From positions 186,001 to 250,000 of the forward strand of contig JAEPQO010000005.1 in the NCBI GenBank assembly GCA_017640505.1: a DNA stretch of 64,000 nt, given 5' to 3'. The translations under genes and the position numbers were made by a program. This document shows positions 54,180-61,672 of the stretch, piece by piece. The notes under the pieces are model-generated. The model saw only the letters and a list, made by a program, of their open reading frames with translations, did no database searches and was not told the origin of the DNA. The stretch comes from Rhodospirillales bacterium. Its GTDB lineage: Bacteria > Pseudomonadota > Alphaproteobacteria > Rhodospirillales > Casp-alpha2. Every line of letters starts with the position of its first letter. Within the stretch, counting starts at the first letter, position 1.

Positions 54180-56510
54180 TTAGGCGGCCAGGTCGGCCTC
54201 GTGGACGCGGACGTCTTCGCCGACGGCAGTGATTTCCACCTGTTCGCCGCGCGGGCGAACGGCTATGACCCGAGCCTTGGCACTCCAGGCTTCACCGGGA
54301 CCGAAGGCAAAGTGGCTCCGCTCCTCGGCGGTGCCGGTGTAGGGAACAAACCCGAGCGGATCGAGAACCCGGAGCGTCCGGTCCTGCCCCTCAATGGCCT
54401 CCACTCGGAACGGCCCAGCGGGACTGCCGTCACGACGGCGCAGTGCGATGTAGTGTTCCTGACCTTCGGCCCATTCCAGTTGTTCCGAGATGGTCAGCAA
54501 GTCCTGTGCTTCATCCCAGGCGACCACCTCCCCACCTTGCCCCCAGCGAGGCATATCGTGGGTGACGGCAACCAGGTCTCCGTAGGTCGGGATCAGTCCG
54601 TCCAGTTCGGTGCGCCACGAGACCAGCTTGCGCCGATAGCGGTTGTCGGCTGCCATATAGAGCCCTTCGCGGGCCGCCTGGGATTCATCGGTGCATCCGA
54701 ACAGAATCACCTTGGCCGGCTTCTCGGCGGCGCTGTCGGGCAAGCTTGCCGTGATCTCATCCGGTTTCCAGGTGCGGGCGTTGAAGAACTCGACGGTAAC
54801 TGCGTCGGCGGTATCCTCGCCCGGCATGATGTACTGGATTTTGAACGAGCCCTTGGCGATGTTGCGAGGGCCGAACATGGCTACCGGCAAGGTCTGTGCC
54901 GCATCCCGGAACAAGCGCACGATACCGCCTTGGAGAACCGGAACGGCTCGTCCACAACGGGCGATCCGGGTCAGCGCCTCCCACACCGTCATGGCGCTGT
55001 CAAAGACACCGTCGAAATTGTCACCCCGCCCGGTCCAGATCTGGTCCAGGGCATGGAGCGCCAACAGGTCGATCCGACCATCCGACAGTCCTGCGCCATA
55101 GGATGCCCGACCCGCATCTGCAAAGGCCCAGGCAATGGAACGGGTCGGTTGTGGAGCAGACCATCCCGAAACCGGATCCCAAACCTGTAGCCTGCGAGTG
55201 ACCACGCAGTTGATCATCCGGGACGAGCGCTGGGACAGGTTGTCGGTGGCCCGCATCTTGACCGCGAGCAGAGTCACGTTGCCGAACTTAGGGGTGCCCT
55301 CCAAATAGGCGCGGAGCGCACCCCAGCGCAGTTCGTGTCCGGCCCTAGACGAGGTGTCGATCGTGTCCAACCGGATCATCCGGACTTCGTAGCGGCCCGG
55401 TGCAACGGCATACTTGTAGCTAAGCCGGAGCGCGCTGTTGGTGGCCGCCGAGTAGCTTTCGGTGCCAAGCATCACCCAGTCGCCAACGGCCAGCCCGTCA
55501 TCATCGATGGCTCTGGCTTGCACTTCCCACTGAGCGCTCCGGGTATCGAGCCCTCCGCCGTCATTGGCAAAATAGAGGCCTCGAGCGAACACCACGTCGA
55601 TGCCAATATGACCCGCTGCGGTTTCGGCGGGATTGGCGGTGAAAGGTCCGATCCAGTCACCGCCGTCGCCAGTGCTGCGCAGTTCCTGACCGGCGACCTC
55701 GGGCGCGGTGACCACGTCGGTCTCGAACAGGGTAATAATGCCACCAGGACCAACCACTTCCGTCTCCACCTCCTCAAAGGAGGCGATCGGCGTGTCCTCG
55801 ATACGAACCTGCTCCAGGTCGTATTCGCCCTGGCCGATGACATGAAGCTGGAACAGATACTGCTCGTTGCCGACGAACTCCTGATAGGGCTGGGTGGCAA
55901 GATCTGGATAGATCAGATGGCGGCCATAGAGCACCGGGATCGGCTGGCCGAGACGGGCCTCGTTGCCCTGGGCCGACAGGGAATAGGTGGGACTGGGCGC
56001 CGGGGGCGCACCGACCGAACCGAAGCTGAGCGACGGCACAGAAGGCTTGGGCGCAGGCACGACGGCATTGATCAGAGCCATGCCAGCGAGCGAAATGATC
56101 GCTCCGCCGATGGCCTGCTGCAGAACGCCAGCGCCAATACCAAGGGCTGCCCCGGCGTTGGCCGAGATGCCCATGGCCGCGCCCAACGGACCACCAAGGG
56201 CAAAGGACGCCACCATGACGGCGATGGAAAGCACAGTGCGCAGCGGGTTTTTGCCGCCCCCACCGCCTCCGCCACCGCCCTGGGGCAAAGTCACGAAGGC
56301 GACGACATCACCGTCGGAAATGACCGTGGAGGACCAATCGGCCCGCAGGACGGACTTGCCGTTGTACAGGCAGATGGTCGGGCGATCGAATTCGACAATG
56401 CCTTGATCGTCGAGCCACCCCCGCACGGTGACCGGGGCAAGTACCGGGCATACCTCGCGGTCCCGATCCGGACAGAACGGGTTACGGACCATGGTCACGG
56501 CTGCGAGCAT
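54180..56510 (-). CDS. Phage tail tip attachment protein J-like
   Basis: 776 residues. The start at 56510 overlaps the NlpC gene stop (TGATG); the longer frame upstream is that gene read out of frame. After ~75 residues a run of nine glycines precedes two hydrophobic segments (~95-150), then the J-like central body with QGNEARLGQPIPVLYGRH and VITRRLQVWDPVSGW / RSIAWAFADAGRASYGAGL. This is the host-recognition hub at the tip of lambda-like tails. The position after NlpC and DUF1833 genes fits. Confidence 0.85.
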   Translation of the reverse strand: MLAAVTMVRNPFCPDRDREVCPVLAPVTVRGWLDDQGIVEFDRPTICLYNGKSVLRADWSSTVISDGDVVAFVTLPQGGGGGGGGGKNPLRTVLSIAVMVASFALGGPLGAAMGISANAGAALGIGAGVLQQAIGGAIISLAGMALINAVVPAPKPSVPSLSFGSVGAPPAPSPTYSLSAQGNEARLGQPIPVLYGRHLIYPDLATQPYQEFVGNEQYLFQLHVIGQGEYDLEQVRIEDTPIASFEEVETEVVGPGGIITLFETDVVTAPEVAGQELRSTGDGGDWIGPFTANPAETAAGHIGIDVVFARGLYFANDGGGLDTRSAQWEVQARAIDDDGLAVGDWVMLGTESYSAATNSALRLSYKYAVAPGRYEVRMIRLDTIDTSSRAGHELRWGALRAYLEGTPKFGNVTLLAVKMRATDNLSQRSSRMINCVVTRRLQVWDPVSGWSAPQPTRSIAWAFADAGRASYGAGLSDGRIDLLALHALDQIWTGRGDNFDGVFDSAMTVWEALTRIARCGRAVPVLQGGIVRLFRDAAQTLPVAMFGPRNIAKGSFKIQYIMPGEDTADAVTVEFFNARTWKPDEITASLPDSAAEKPAKVILFGCTDESQAAREGLYMAADNRYRRKLVSWRTELDGLIPTYGDLVAVTHDMPRWGQGGEVVAWDEAQDLLTISEQLEWAEGQEHYIALRRRDGSPAGPFRVEAIEGQDRTLRVLDPLGFVPYTGTAEERSHFAFGPGEAWSAKARVIAVRPRGEQVEITAVGEDVRVHEADLAA

Positions 56511-56911
56511 CAGTTTTCCCCGGTGAAACGGTAATAGCCTTCGATGCGCCAGCCGTTGGCAGCTAGCGCAGTGACGCTCTGGAACGCCACACCGGCCTCC
56601 TGGGCGCAGTGCAGGACACCGCCACCGTCCACATCCAGCCAAACGCCGACATGGATCGGATAGCGGGCTTGGCGCATCAGCACGCAGTCCGCCTCTGCCG
56701 GAATATCGACCTGGACCCAGCGCTTCCGTTCCGGGTGGTCGCGAAAATCCCTGGCAATCGAGAGTAGATCCTCGGGGTTGGCGATCGCCGGCAAGATCCG
56801 GCCGAAATGCCGCTTCTGAACCAGGCAGACGAAAGCCCAGCAATGAAACGCGTCCGGCCCTTCCCCCGTGGCGGACCACGGAAGGCCAATGTAGTTCTCA
56901 GCCCAGTGCAT
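56510..56911 (-). CDS. Phage NlpC/P60-type tail peptidase
   Basis: 133 residues, cell-wall Cys peptidase carried on the tail tip (lambda K-like). MHWAENYIGLPWSATGEGPDAFHCWAFVC has the nucleophile Cys in the DAFHCW context (residue ~24), and PIHVGVWLDVDG supplies the His. Its start overlaps the stop of the DUF1833 gene. Confidence 0.82.
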   Translation of the reverse strand: MHWAENYIGLPWSATGEGPDAFHCWAFVCLVQKRHFGRILPAIANPEDLLSIARDFRDHPERKRWVQVDIPAEADCVLMRQARYPIHVGVWLDVDGGGVLHCAQEAGVAFQSVTALAANGWRIEGYYRFTGEN

Positions 56912-57453
56912 TATCGCGTCAGTCCAGGAAAGCGTTTCGCGGTGTAGGTTTCGCTGGGAAAAGTCTTATTGCCGATGTCGAGCATCCGCGCCCGACCGGT
57001 GACCTGGAGCGCGTTGGCCTCGACCTCGGTCAAAACCAGGGTGATCGGCGGATCCATCTGTGGCCCTTCCAGATCGGTGGAGAGATAGGGCCGATAGGTG
57101 ATCTCGATCTTGTCCTGGGAAACGGCTGCCGCATCCAGATGGCGGACGATCTCACGCGAGACATTGTCGAGCGTCACTGTGATCTCGGGTACCGGCGCGG
57201 TGTCGATGGGCGGAAGCGAAAGATCGAAGGCAAGCGCAACGAAGGTCACCATCTCCCCGCCGTCGATCGGCGCAGAGGACTCCAAGCGCGCGCTCAGATC
57301 CCGATGGTCTCGAACCACCCGGATGGCGGTCGGGTTGCCATCGTCATCCTCGAACGCCGGGTGGCGGAGTTCCAGGGTATGCAAGATCACCACGTCTGAC
57401 GGTGCGGCGGCATAGGCCTCGCGGATCGCTTGGCTGAGCGTTGGATCAGGCAT
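56911..57453 (-). CDS. DUF1833 family phage tail protein
   Basis: 180 residues. The opening HTLELRHPAFEDDDGNPTAIRVVRDHRDL, the middle FVALAFDLSLPPID and the end ARMLDIGNKTFPSETYTAKRFPGL follow the DUF1833 pattern; members lie between tape-measure and NlpC genes in siphoviruses. Probably a distal tail or baseplate component. It is read first after an intrinsic terminator, so it may have its own promoter or depend on readthrough. Confidence 0.78.
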   Translation of the reverse strand: MPDPTLSQAIREAYAAAPSDVVILHTLELRHPAFEDDDGNPTAIRVVRDHRDLSARLESSAPIDGGEMVTFVALAFDLSLPPIDTAPVPEITVTLDNVSREIVRHLDAAAVSQDKIEITYRPYLSTDLEGPQMDPPITLVLTEVEANALQVTGRARMLDIGNKTFPSETYTAKRFPGLTR

Positions 57454-57473
57454 ACGGCTGGAGCTCCGGACAC

Positions 57474-57494
57474 AAAAAAACCGGCTTTCGCCGG
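57474..57494 (-). terminator. Intrinsic terminator inside the tail gene cluster
   Basis: On the minus strand CCGGCGAAAGCCGG (57494-57481) is followed at once by seven T residues. It lies 31 bases after the 145-aa protein gene and splits the late operon into a fibre part and a tip/lysis part. Confidence 0.8.
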
Positions 57495-57524
57495 CATGGG
57501 TGGATCAGGGTGGTATCGAACGGA

Positions 57525-57962
57525 CTACCAGATGAATTCCCGGATTTCGTCGAGGCTGGTGAGATCGAGGATCGCCAGTTCGGCCTCATCGCTCGCGGTG
57601 CGGATGGCTTCCCGCTCGGCATAGACATCCTGGAGGGTCGTCGTGCCATTGAGCGCATCGCGTTCACGGGCACGGTCGACCTTCCAGTCAGACGCGGCAA
57701 TACGATCACTGGCCTCGGCCTTCACCTTGCGAATGAGCGCCTGACGCGCCGCTTCCAGGTCCGCCGCCTGTTGCTCGGCAACCTGATCCGCATCAAGTTT
57801 GCGAACCTCGTCATCAGAAACGCCGCCATAGCGGTCGACGACCTTGCCATCGACAAGCTGGAACCGATGCCCCAAAACAGAGGCAACCGGCAGTTTGTAA
57901 TCTCCCGTGGGACCGATCACGCCCCAGTCGTTACCGTGGGGAAAGCTGATTTTATCGACCAT
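57525..57962 (-). CDS. Phage tail-associated protein, maybe fibre assembly (145 aa)
   Basis: 145 residues. An N-terminal beta part (WGVIGPTGDYKLPVASVLGHRF) is followed by a long charged helix (LDADQVAEQQAADLEAARQALIRKVKAE) and an acidic end. Small proteins of this build next to fibre genes often are fibre-assembly chaperones. I do not recognise the family with certainty. It is 2 bases after the 447-aa gene. Confidence 0.65.
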   Translation of the reverse strand: MVDKISFPHGNDWGVIGPTGDYKLPVASVLGHRFQLVDGKVVDRYGGVSDDEVRKLDADQVAEQQAADLEAARQALIRKVKAEASDRIAASDWKVDRARERDALNGTTTLQDVYAEREAIRTASDEAELAILDLTSLDEIREFIW

Positions 57963-57964
57963 GT

Positions 57965-59308
57965 TCAGTTACCTCCGATGATCGGGACGATGTAAGGGTA
58001 GTTGGTGGAATGATAGGCACTGTCGAAGATGTAGACATTGAAGCCCGGCACCTTGGAACTCATGTCACCCTTGTCGGCGACCGCCTCAAAAATGCTCTTG
58101 GTATCGATGTGCGACATGTAGATGCCATATCCACTGTCGGAATTTGGGCTATAGGAAATCATGAAATCGCTGTCGCGGACCGGTGCGAACGAACGCCCGT
58201 AGCTACTGTCCTGATGCTGCAAGAACACATACTTGCCGTCAGACACCCGGATCAGAAACACCTCGGCCCCCGCCCCATAATAGTAATAGGGCTGATAGCA
58301 AATGACGTATTTGCCGTCGTTTGAGATCTGGAAGCGGAGACCATTGCGATCCCCTTGTTCCATCCCATAGGACGTTGTGGTGCTCAGCGTGTGGGTCGCT
58401 TCTTGCGTAAAGCCACCGGCACCATCCGGCGTGAACCGATCCAGCATACAGTAGCTGTGGGGTTCCATCCGAACGATGATTACCTTCCCGTCATCGCAAG
58501 GCACGACAACAGCACGGTACAGGCTTTCACTGTAGCCCGCAGAGTTTGCCGTCCAGTCAAAGAAGGTGTGGTTGGCCTCATCCAGAGCATCAAACCAGGT
58601 CTTGCGATCAGAAGCATGGATATCGAAGGGAGCAACGTTTGAATAAACATGCAAACGCATGCCTGTCCCGCCGTTGGTGTTTTCGTTGATCACAAGGGTG
58701 CGGGTTTTCTCGTTGTATCCGATCATCCCGTACTTGTTGTAGGTGCCAAAATCGTTCTGGGCGTAGAACTTGTTCGCCGTCCAGGCCAGGTGCCACCCCT
58801 CAGTACCGGACAATCGGCCCGGCGCGATGGCACGCGGTGCGACCCCTGCGTATTGGTTTTCCATGAAGAGGGCGAGGTTCTTGTTGGTCTTGTTGTTGAC
58901 CCAGACGCCGACGTTGCGAAGCGCAGTCGCAGCGTAAGGGGCAGCCCGGCCAATCATGGAGCCATCGGGAGCAACAGCCAAAGAGATATGGCCCAAGTGA
59001 CCGCAGCGAGCGGTATTATCACCATAAGAGGAGTCAGAGGAAGACGCATAAGAGTCGGTCTGGCCGTAGGAATACCAGTTGTTAAAGAACTCGGTGCCTT
59101 CGCCGCCAGTGGTCCCCTGCATATAGCTGGTGGAGTTATAGTTCTGCCGCCCCACTTCCTGGAGATAGTGGTTGTAGAGGGTGGTGCCCCATGGAGATGA
59201 GCTATACATGGTCACCACAGCAAAGGCTGGACGCTTCCAAGGATCCAGGAGATCCGTGTTCAGGTGATGTTGCTGCTGTTTGACAGCGTTGAACGTGAGA
59301 ATATCCAT
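57965..59308 (-). CDS. Putative tail fibre/receptor-binding protein (447 aa)
   Basis: 447 residues, rich in Tyr, Ser, Asn and Gly and in beta-strand patterns. Repeated blocks of the type DGKVIIVRM / DGKYVICYQ / DGKYVFLQH suggest a beta-propeller. There is no signal peptide or membrane segment. Composition and place between two fibre-like genes and the possible chaperone support a host-binding role. Family unrecognised. Confidence 0.6.
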   Translation of the reverse strand: MDILTFNAVKQQQHHLNTDLLDPWKRPAFAVVTMYSSSPWGTTLYNHYLQEVGRQNYNSTSYMQGTTGGEGTEFFNNWYSYGQTDSYASSSDSSYGDNTARCGHLGHISLAVAPDGSMIGRAAPYAATALRNVGVWVNNKTNKNLALFMENQYAGVAPRAIAPGRLSGTEGWHLAWTANKFYAQNDFGTYNKYGMIGYNEKTRTLVINENTNGGTGMRLHVYSNVAPFDIHASDRKTWFDALDEANHTFFDWTANSAGYSESLYRAVVVPCDDGKVIIVRMEPHSYCMLDRFTPDGAGGFTQEATHTLSTTTSYGMEQGDRNGLRFQISNDGKYVICYQPYYYYGAGAEVFLIRVSDGKYVFLQHQDSSYGRSFAPVRDSDFMISYSPNSDSGYGIYMSHIDTKSIFEAVADKGDMSSKVPGFNVYIFDSAYHSTNYPYIVPIIGGN

Positions 59309-59310
59309 CG

Positions 59311-59877
59311 TCAGACCTCCGTGATGGCGTCGATTTGCCCATCGGGCGTGTAGGTAAAAGTGAAGCTGCGGGCATAGTCGATGCCGCCAATGCTCAGCAT
59401 CTCGTCATAGCCCGTCATCCGGCTCTGATCGTCATAGCTTATGTTGTCCACGAACCGAGGTCCTTGCTGGATTGAGACGACGCGGCCCAGGTTGTCGTAG
59501 GTCAGGTCACCCGAAACAATGGTGCCGGTGAACAACGCCGCGTTGGCTGCGTCCACTGAATACCCGGCCCCAACGCCCAAGTAATTCCCAAGATTGACCT
59601 CAAACTCGGCCAATTGATCGTTGATCTGGGTTTCCAAGGCATTGTTGAAGGCTTCGATGTTGGTCAGCGCCGTATTCAGGTCCGCAATGACCGTGTCGTT
59701 CACAAACCCAGTCGCTGTGGCCAGCCAGAGTGTATTGATATGCGCCTTCAACGCTTCAGTGATGGCCTTAAGCTTGCCTGGAATGTCCTTGGCCTTCGAG
59801 TTGCTGAAGATGTCGATATCTTCATCGAAGGTCGCAAAAGGCGACGCGTCGGGAATGGGTGGAAGTGTGATGGGCAT
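59311..59877 (-). CDS. Phage tail/fibre-associated protein with YD-like strands (188 aa)
   Basis: 188 residues. The first ~110 are helical (IPGKLKAITEALKAHINTLWLA); the end has LTYDNLGRVVSIQQ and YDDQSRMTGYDEM, which look like two RHS/YD-type strands. RHS-like repeats in a short phage protein are unusual. Only 2 bases separate it from the 447-aa gene, so the two products may act together. Confidence 0.55.
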   Translation of the reverse strand: MPITLPPIPDASPFATFDEDIDIFSNSKAKDIPGKLKAITEALKAHINTLWLATATGFVNDTVIADLNTALTNIEAFNNALETQINDQLAEFEVNLGNYLGVGAGYSVDAANAALFTGTIVSGDLTYDNLGRVVSIQQGPRFVDNISYDDQSRMTGYDEMLSIGGIDYARSFTFTYTPDGQIDAITEV

Positions 59878-59891
59878 GGATGTTTCTCCAA

Positions 59892-60290
59892 TTACAGATT
59901 TTCAAGGACGCTTTCGCCAAAGGCTTCAAGGGATCGTTCGCCAACCATGACGTCACCGACGAGATCCAGATTGCTCGTGTCCCGGTTCATCAGCTTCCAG
60001 CGCTCTTCTCCCCCAAAGGGCACGTCGCCGATGCGAGTGGCGCGTGTCAGCATGAGCAGATCCTCCCCGCTCAAATCCGGGGAATAGAAGCCAACAGATT
60101 TCTGGGCGATCTTTTGTTTCAGAGCTTCATAGGCCAAAGGATCCTGGATGTTTTCCATGAGCTCCACGGCCTTCACCATGAGGGCGAAGTCATCCATGCG
60201 CAGATTGGACTGGTCCAGCTTGGCGCTGATGGCCGAGAGCGCATTGGCTTCGGCTGTTTTTAGCGTTTGATAGTGAGCAAGGGTCGTCAT
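59892..60290 (-). CDS. Hypothetical phage protein (132 aa)
   Basis: 132 residues, helical, starting MTTLAHYQTLKTAEANALSA, with mixed charged ends and no membrane segment. It sits 14 bases before the 188-aa gene and 11 bases after the Ala-rich fibre gene in the same operon. No family recognised; a structural or assembly role is inferred from position. Confidence 0.6.
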   Translation of the reverse strand: MTTLAHYQTLKTAEANALSAISAKLDQSNLRMDDFALMVKAVELMENIQDPLAYEALKQKIAQKSVGFYSPDLSGEDLLMLTRATRIGDVPFGGEERWKLMNRDTSNLDLVGDVMVGERSLEAFGESVLENL

Positions 60291-60301
60291 GTCAGGTTCC
60301 C

Positions 60302-61162
60302 TCAGAACAGTTCGATGCCAAGGGCGCGATAGTCCGATCCACGCCTGGCCGATACGATCAGCGTTTGCAGATCAAGTCCGGTGGCATTGGCGACAATGAC
60401 CGCCGCCGCTTCCGCAGCGACAGCCGCACTTTCCGCTTCACCAGCCCAGAAGGTTGAATTGGTCTCCGCCGTTTGCGCATCATCAGCAGACGAGCTTGCC
60501 TCAAGAGAAGAGGTTGCGGCCTGGCCCGCCGACTGGGCGGCATTGGTTTCAGAATTCGCTGCATTTGTTTCAGAGGTGGCCGCGCTCTCAGCAGAAAGAG
60601 CAGCCGCTTCCGCATGACCTTGAGCAATCCCCTGACAATTGGTGGCAGAGCTGGAGGCCGTTTCCGCCGCCTCGGCTGAATCTGCTGCGGCTTGTGCTGA
60701 TTGCTCAGCATTGGCTTCAGCTTGTTCAGCCGCAACCTGCGCTTGGCCAGAGGCCGTTGCAGAAGACGCGGCCCCGGTTTCTGAGGCCTGAGCGCTTGTG
60801 GCACTCAACGCTGCCGCATCGGCACTCTCCGCCGCTGATTGAGCACTGGCCTCGGCATTGGTTTCCGAGGTCGCTGCAGCCACGGCACTATTGGACACAC
60901 TTTGCTCGTGGGACTGAGCATTGGCCGCACTTGTGGCAGCCTGCGCTTCGCTTTCGGTTGCCGAAGCTACCATCTCATCAAGCGTCGTGAGACTGCCCTG
61001 TAATTGGGCATCCACGTCAGCCATGGCCTTGGCCACGGTTTTAACGGACCCACCTTCCGTTTGGACAACGGATTGGTCATCCCCATGAACGATTTGATGC
61101 AGCAGCTGTCCGTCCGCCGTGGTTTGAGCAACGGCAGCCGCTAAATCAGTTTGCAAAGACAT
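60302..61162 (-). CDS. Ala/Ser-rich tail fibre shaft protein (286 aa)
   Basis: 286 residues. After ~65 ordinary residues it becomes an Ala/Ser/Glu heptad-like repeat (AAESADAAALSATSAQASETG style) for nearly 190 residues, like the side-tail-fibre shaft repeats of lambda-type phages. A short C-terminal tip follows (LDLQTLIVSARRGSDYRAL). A trimeric coiled-coil shaft is expected, with the receptor-binding end supplied by neighbouring genes. Confidence 0.72.
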   Translation of the reverse strand: MSLQTDLAAAVAQTTADGQLLHQIVHGDDQSVVQTEGGSVKTVAKAMADVDAQLQGSLTTLDEMVASATESEAQAATSAANAQSHEQSVSNSAVAAATSETNAEASAQSAAESADAAALSATSAQASETGAASSATASGQAQVAAEQAEANAEQSAQAAADSAEAAETASSSATNCQGIAQGHAEAAALSAESAATSETNAANSETNAAQSAGQAATSSLEASSSADDAQTAETNSTFWAGEAESAAVAAEAAAVIVANATGLDLQTLIVSARRGSDYRALGIELF

Positions 61163-61174
61163 AGAAGATTTCCC

Positions 61175-61654
61175 TTACCAGGTCATTGGGCCCGGCAGTT
61201 TTTGGTGAACAAGGGTGTTCAAGTCAGCGATGGTCGCCAGCAACAAAGCCGGGTCGTTCTCAAGAAAGATGTCGAGCGCGTCCCCATCCAATGTGGGCCG
61301 CTCCCGGATCTCCAGATCCGACGTGACTTCCCAGAGAACCCCGTTTTTCAAGCGGGCTTCGAACTGGCGTGTAAATCGGGCTTCATGGCCGACAAGGCCC
61401 AGCCCACCCAAAAGATCGATTTCAAACCATTCCCCGCCTTCCTTGGCATGCCAGCGATACCAGGCTTCAAAGAGGGCAAATTGCTCGCGACGAAACAGCC
61501 AACGCACAGAGATACGACTTGGCACCTGTGTGAAGCGCCGACGCTGACGAGCGGGACCAGCCTCCATCTCGGTGCGAAGGATCGCTTCGCCGGGATGAAC
61601 GCCATACCCATCAACCGTTGGGAGCGGCAGGGTCTTGGGCCAGGTGATCGTCAT
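61175..61654 (-). CDS. Phage minor tail protein (159 aa)
   Basis: 159 residues starting MTITWPKTLPLPTVDGYGV. The segments RRRFTQVPSRISVRWLFRREQFALFEAWYRW and GGEWFEIDLLGGLG are a pattern I associate with small tail proteins coded next to tape-measure genes, though I cannot name the family. It follows the tape-measure gene by 18 bases. Confidence 0.6.
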   Translation of the reverse strand: MTITWPKTLPLPTVDGYGVHPGEAILRTEMEAGPARQRRRFTQVPSRISVRWLFRREQFALFEAWYRWHAKEGGEWFEIDLLGGLGLVGHEARFTRQFEARLKNGVLWEVTSDLEIRERPTLDGDALDIFLENDPALLLATIADLNTLVHQKLPGPMTW

Positions 61655-61672
61655 ATGCTTAGGCCCTTCTGA

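Noticed and set aside
55335-56534. 399-codon plus-strand frame over the tail tip gene
   Set aside because: Antisense to a J-like protein that fits phage gene order.
56511-56879. Longer N-terminus for the tail tip protein
   Set aside because: It overlaps the NlpC/P60 gene almost completely and reads as its shifted frame; the TGATG overlap supports the start at 56510.
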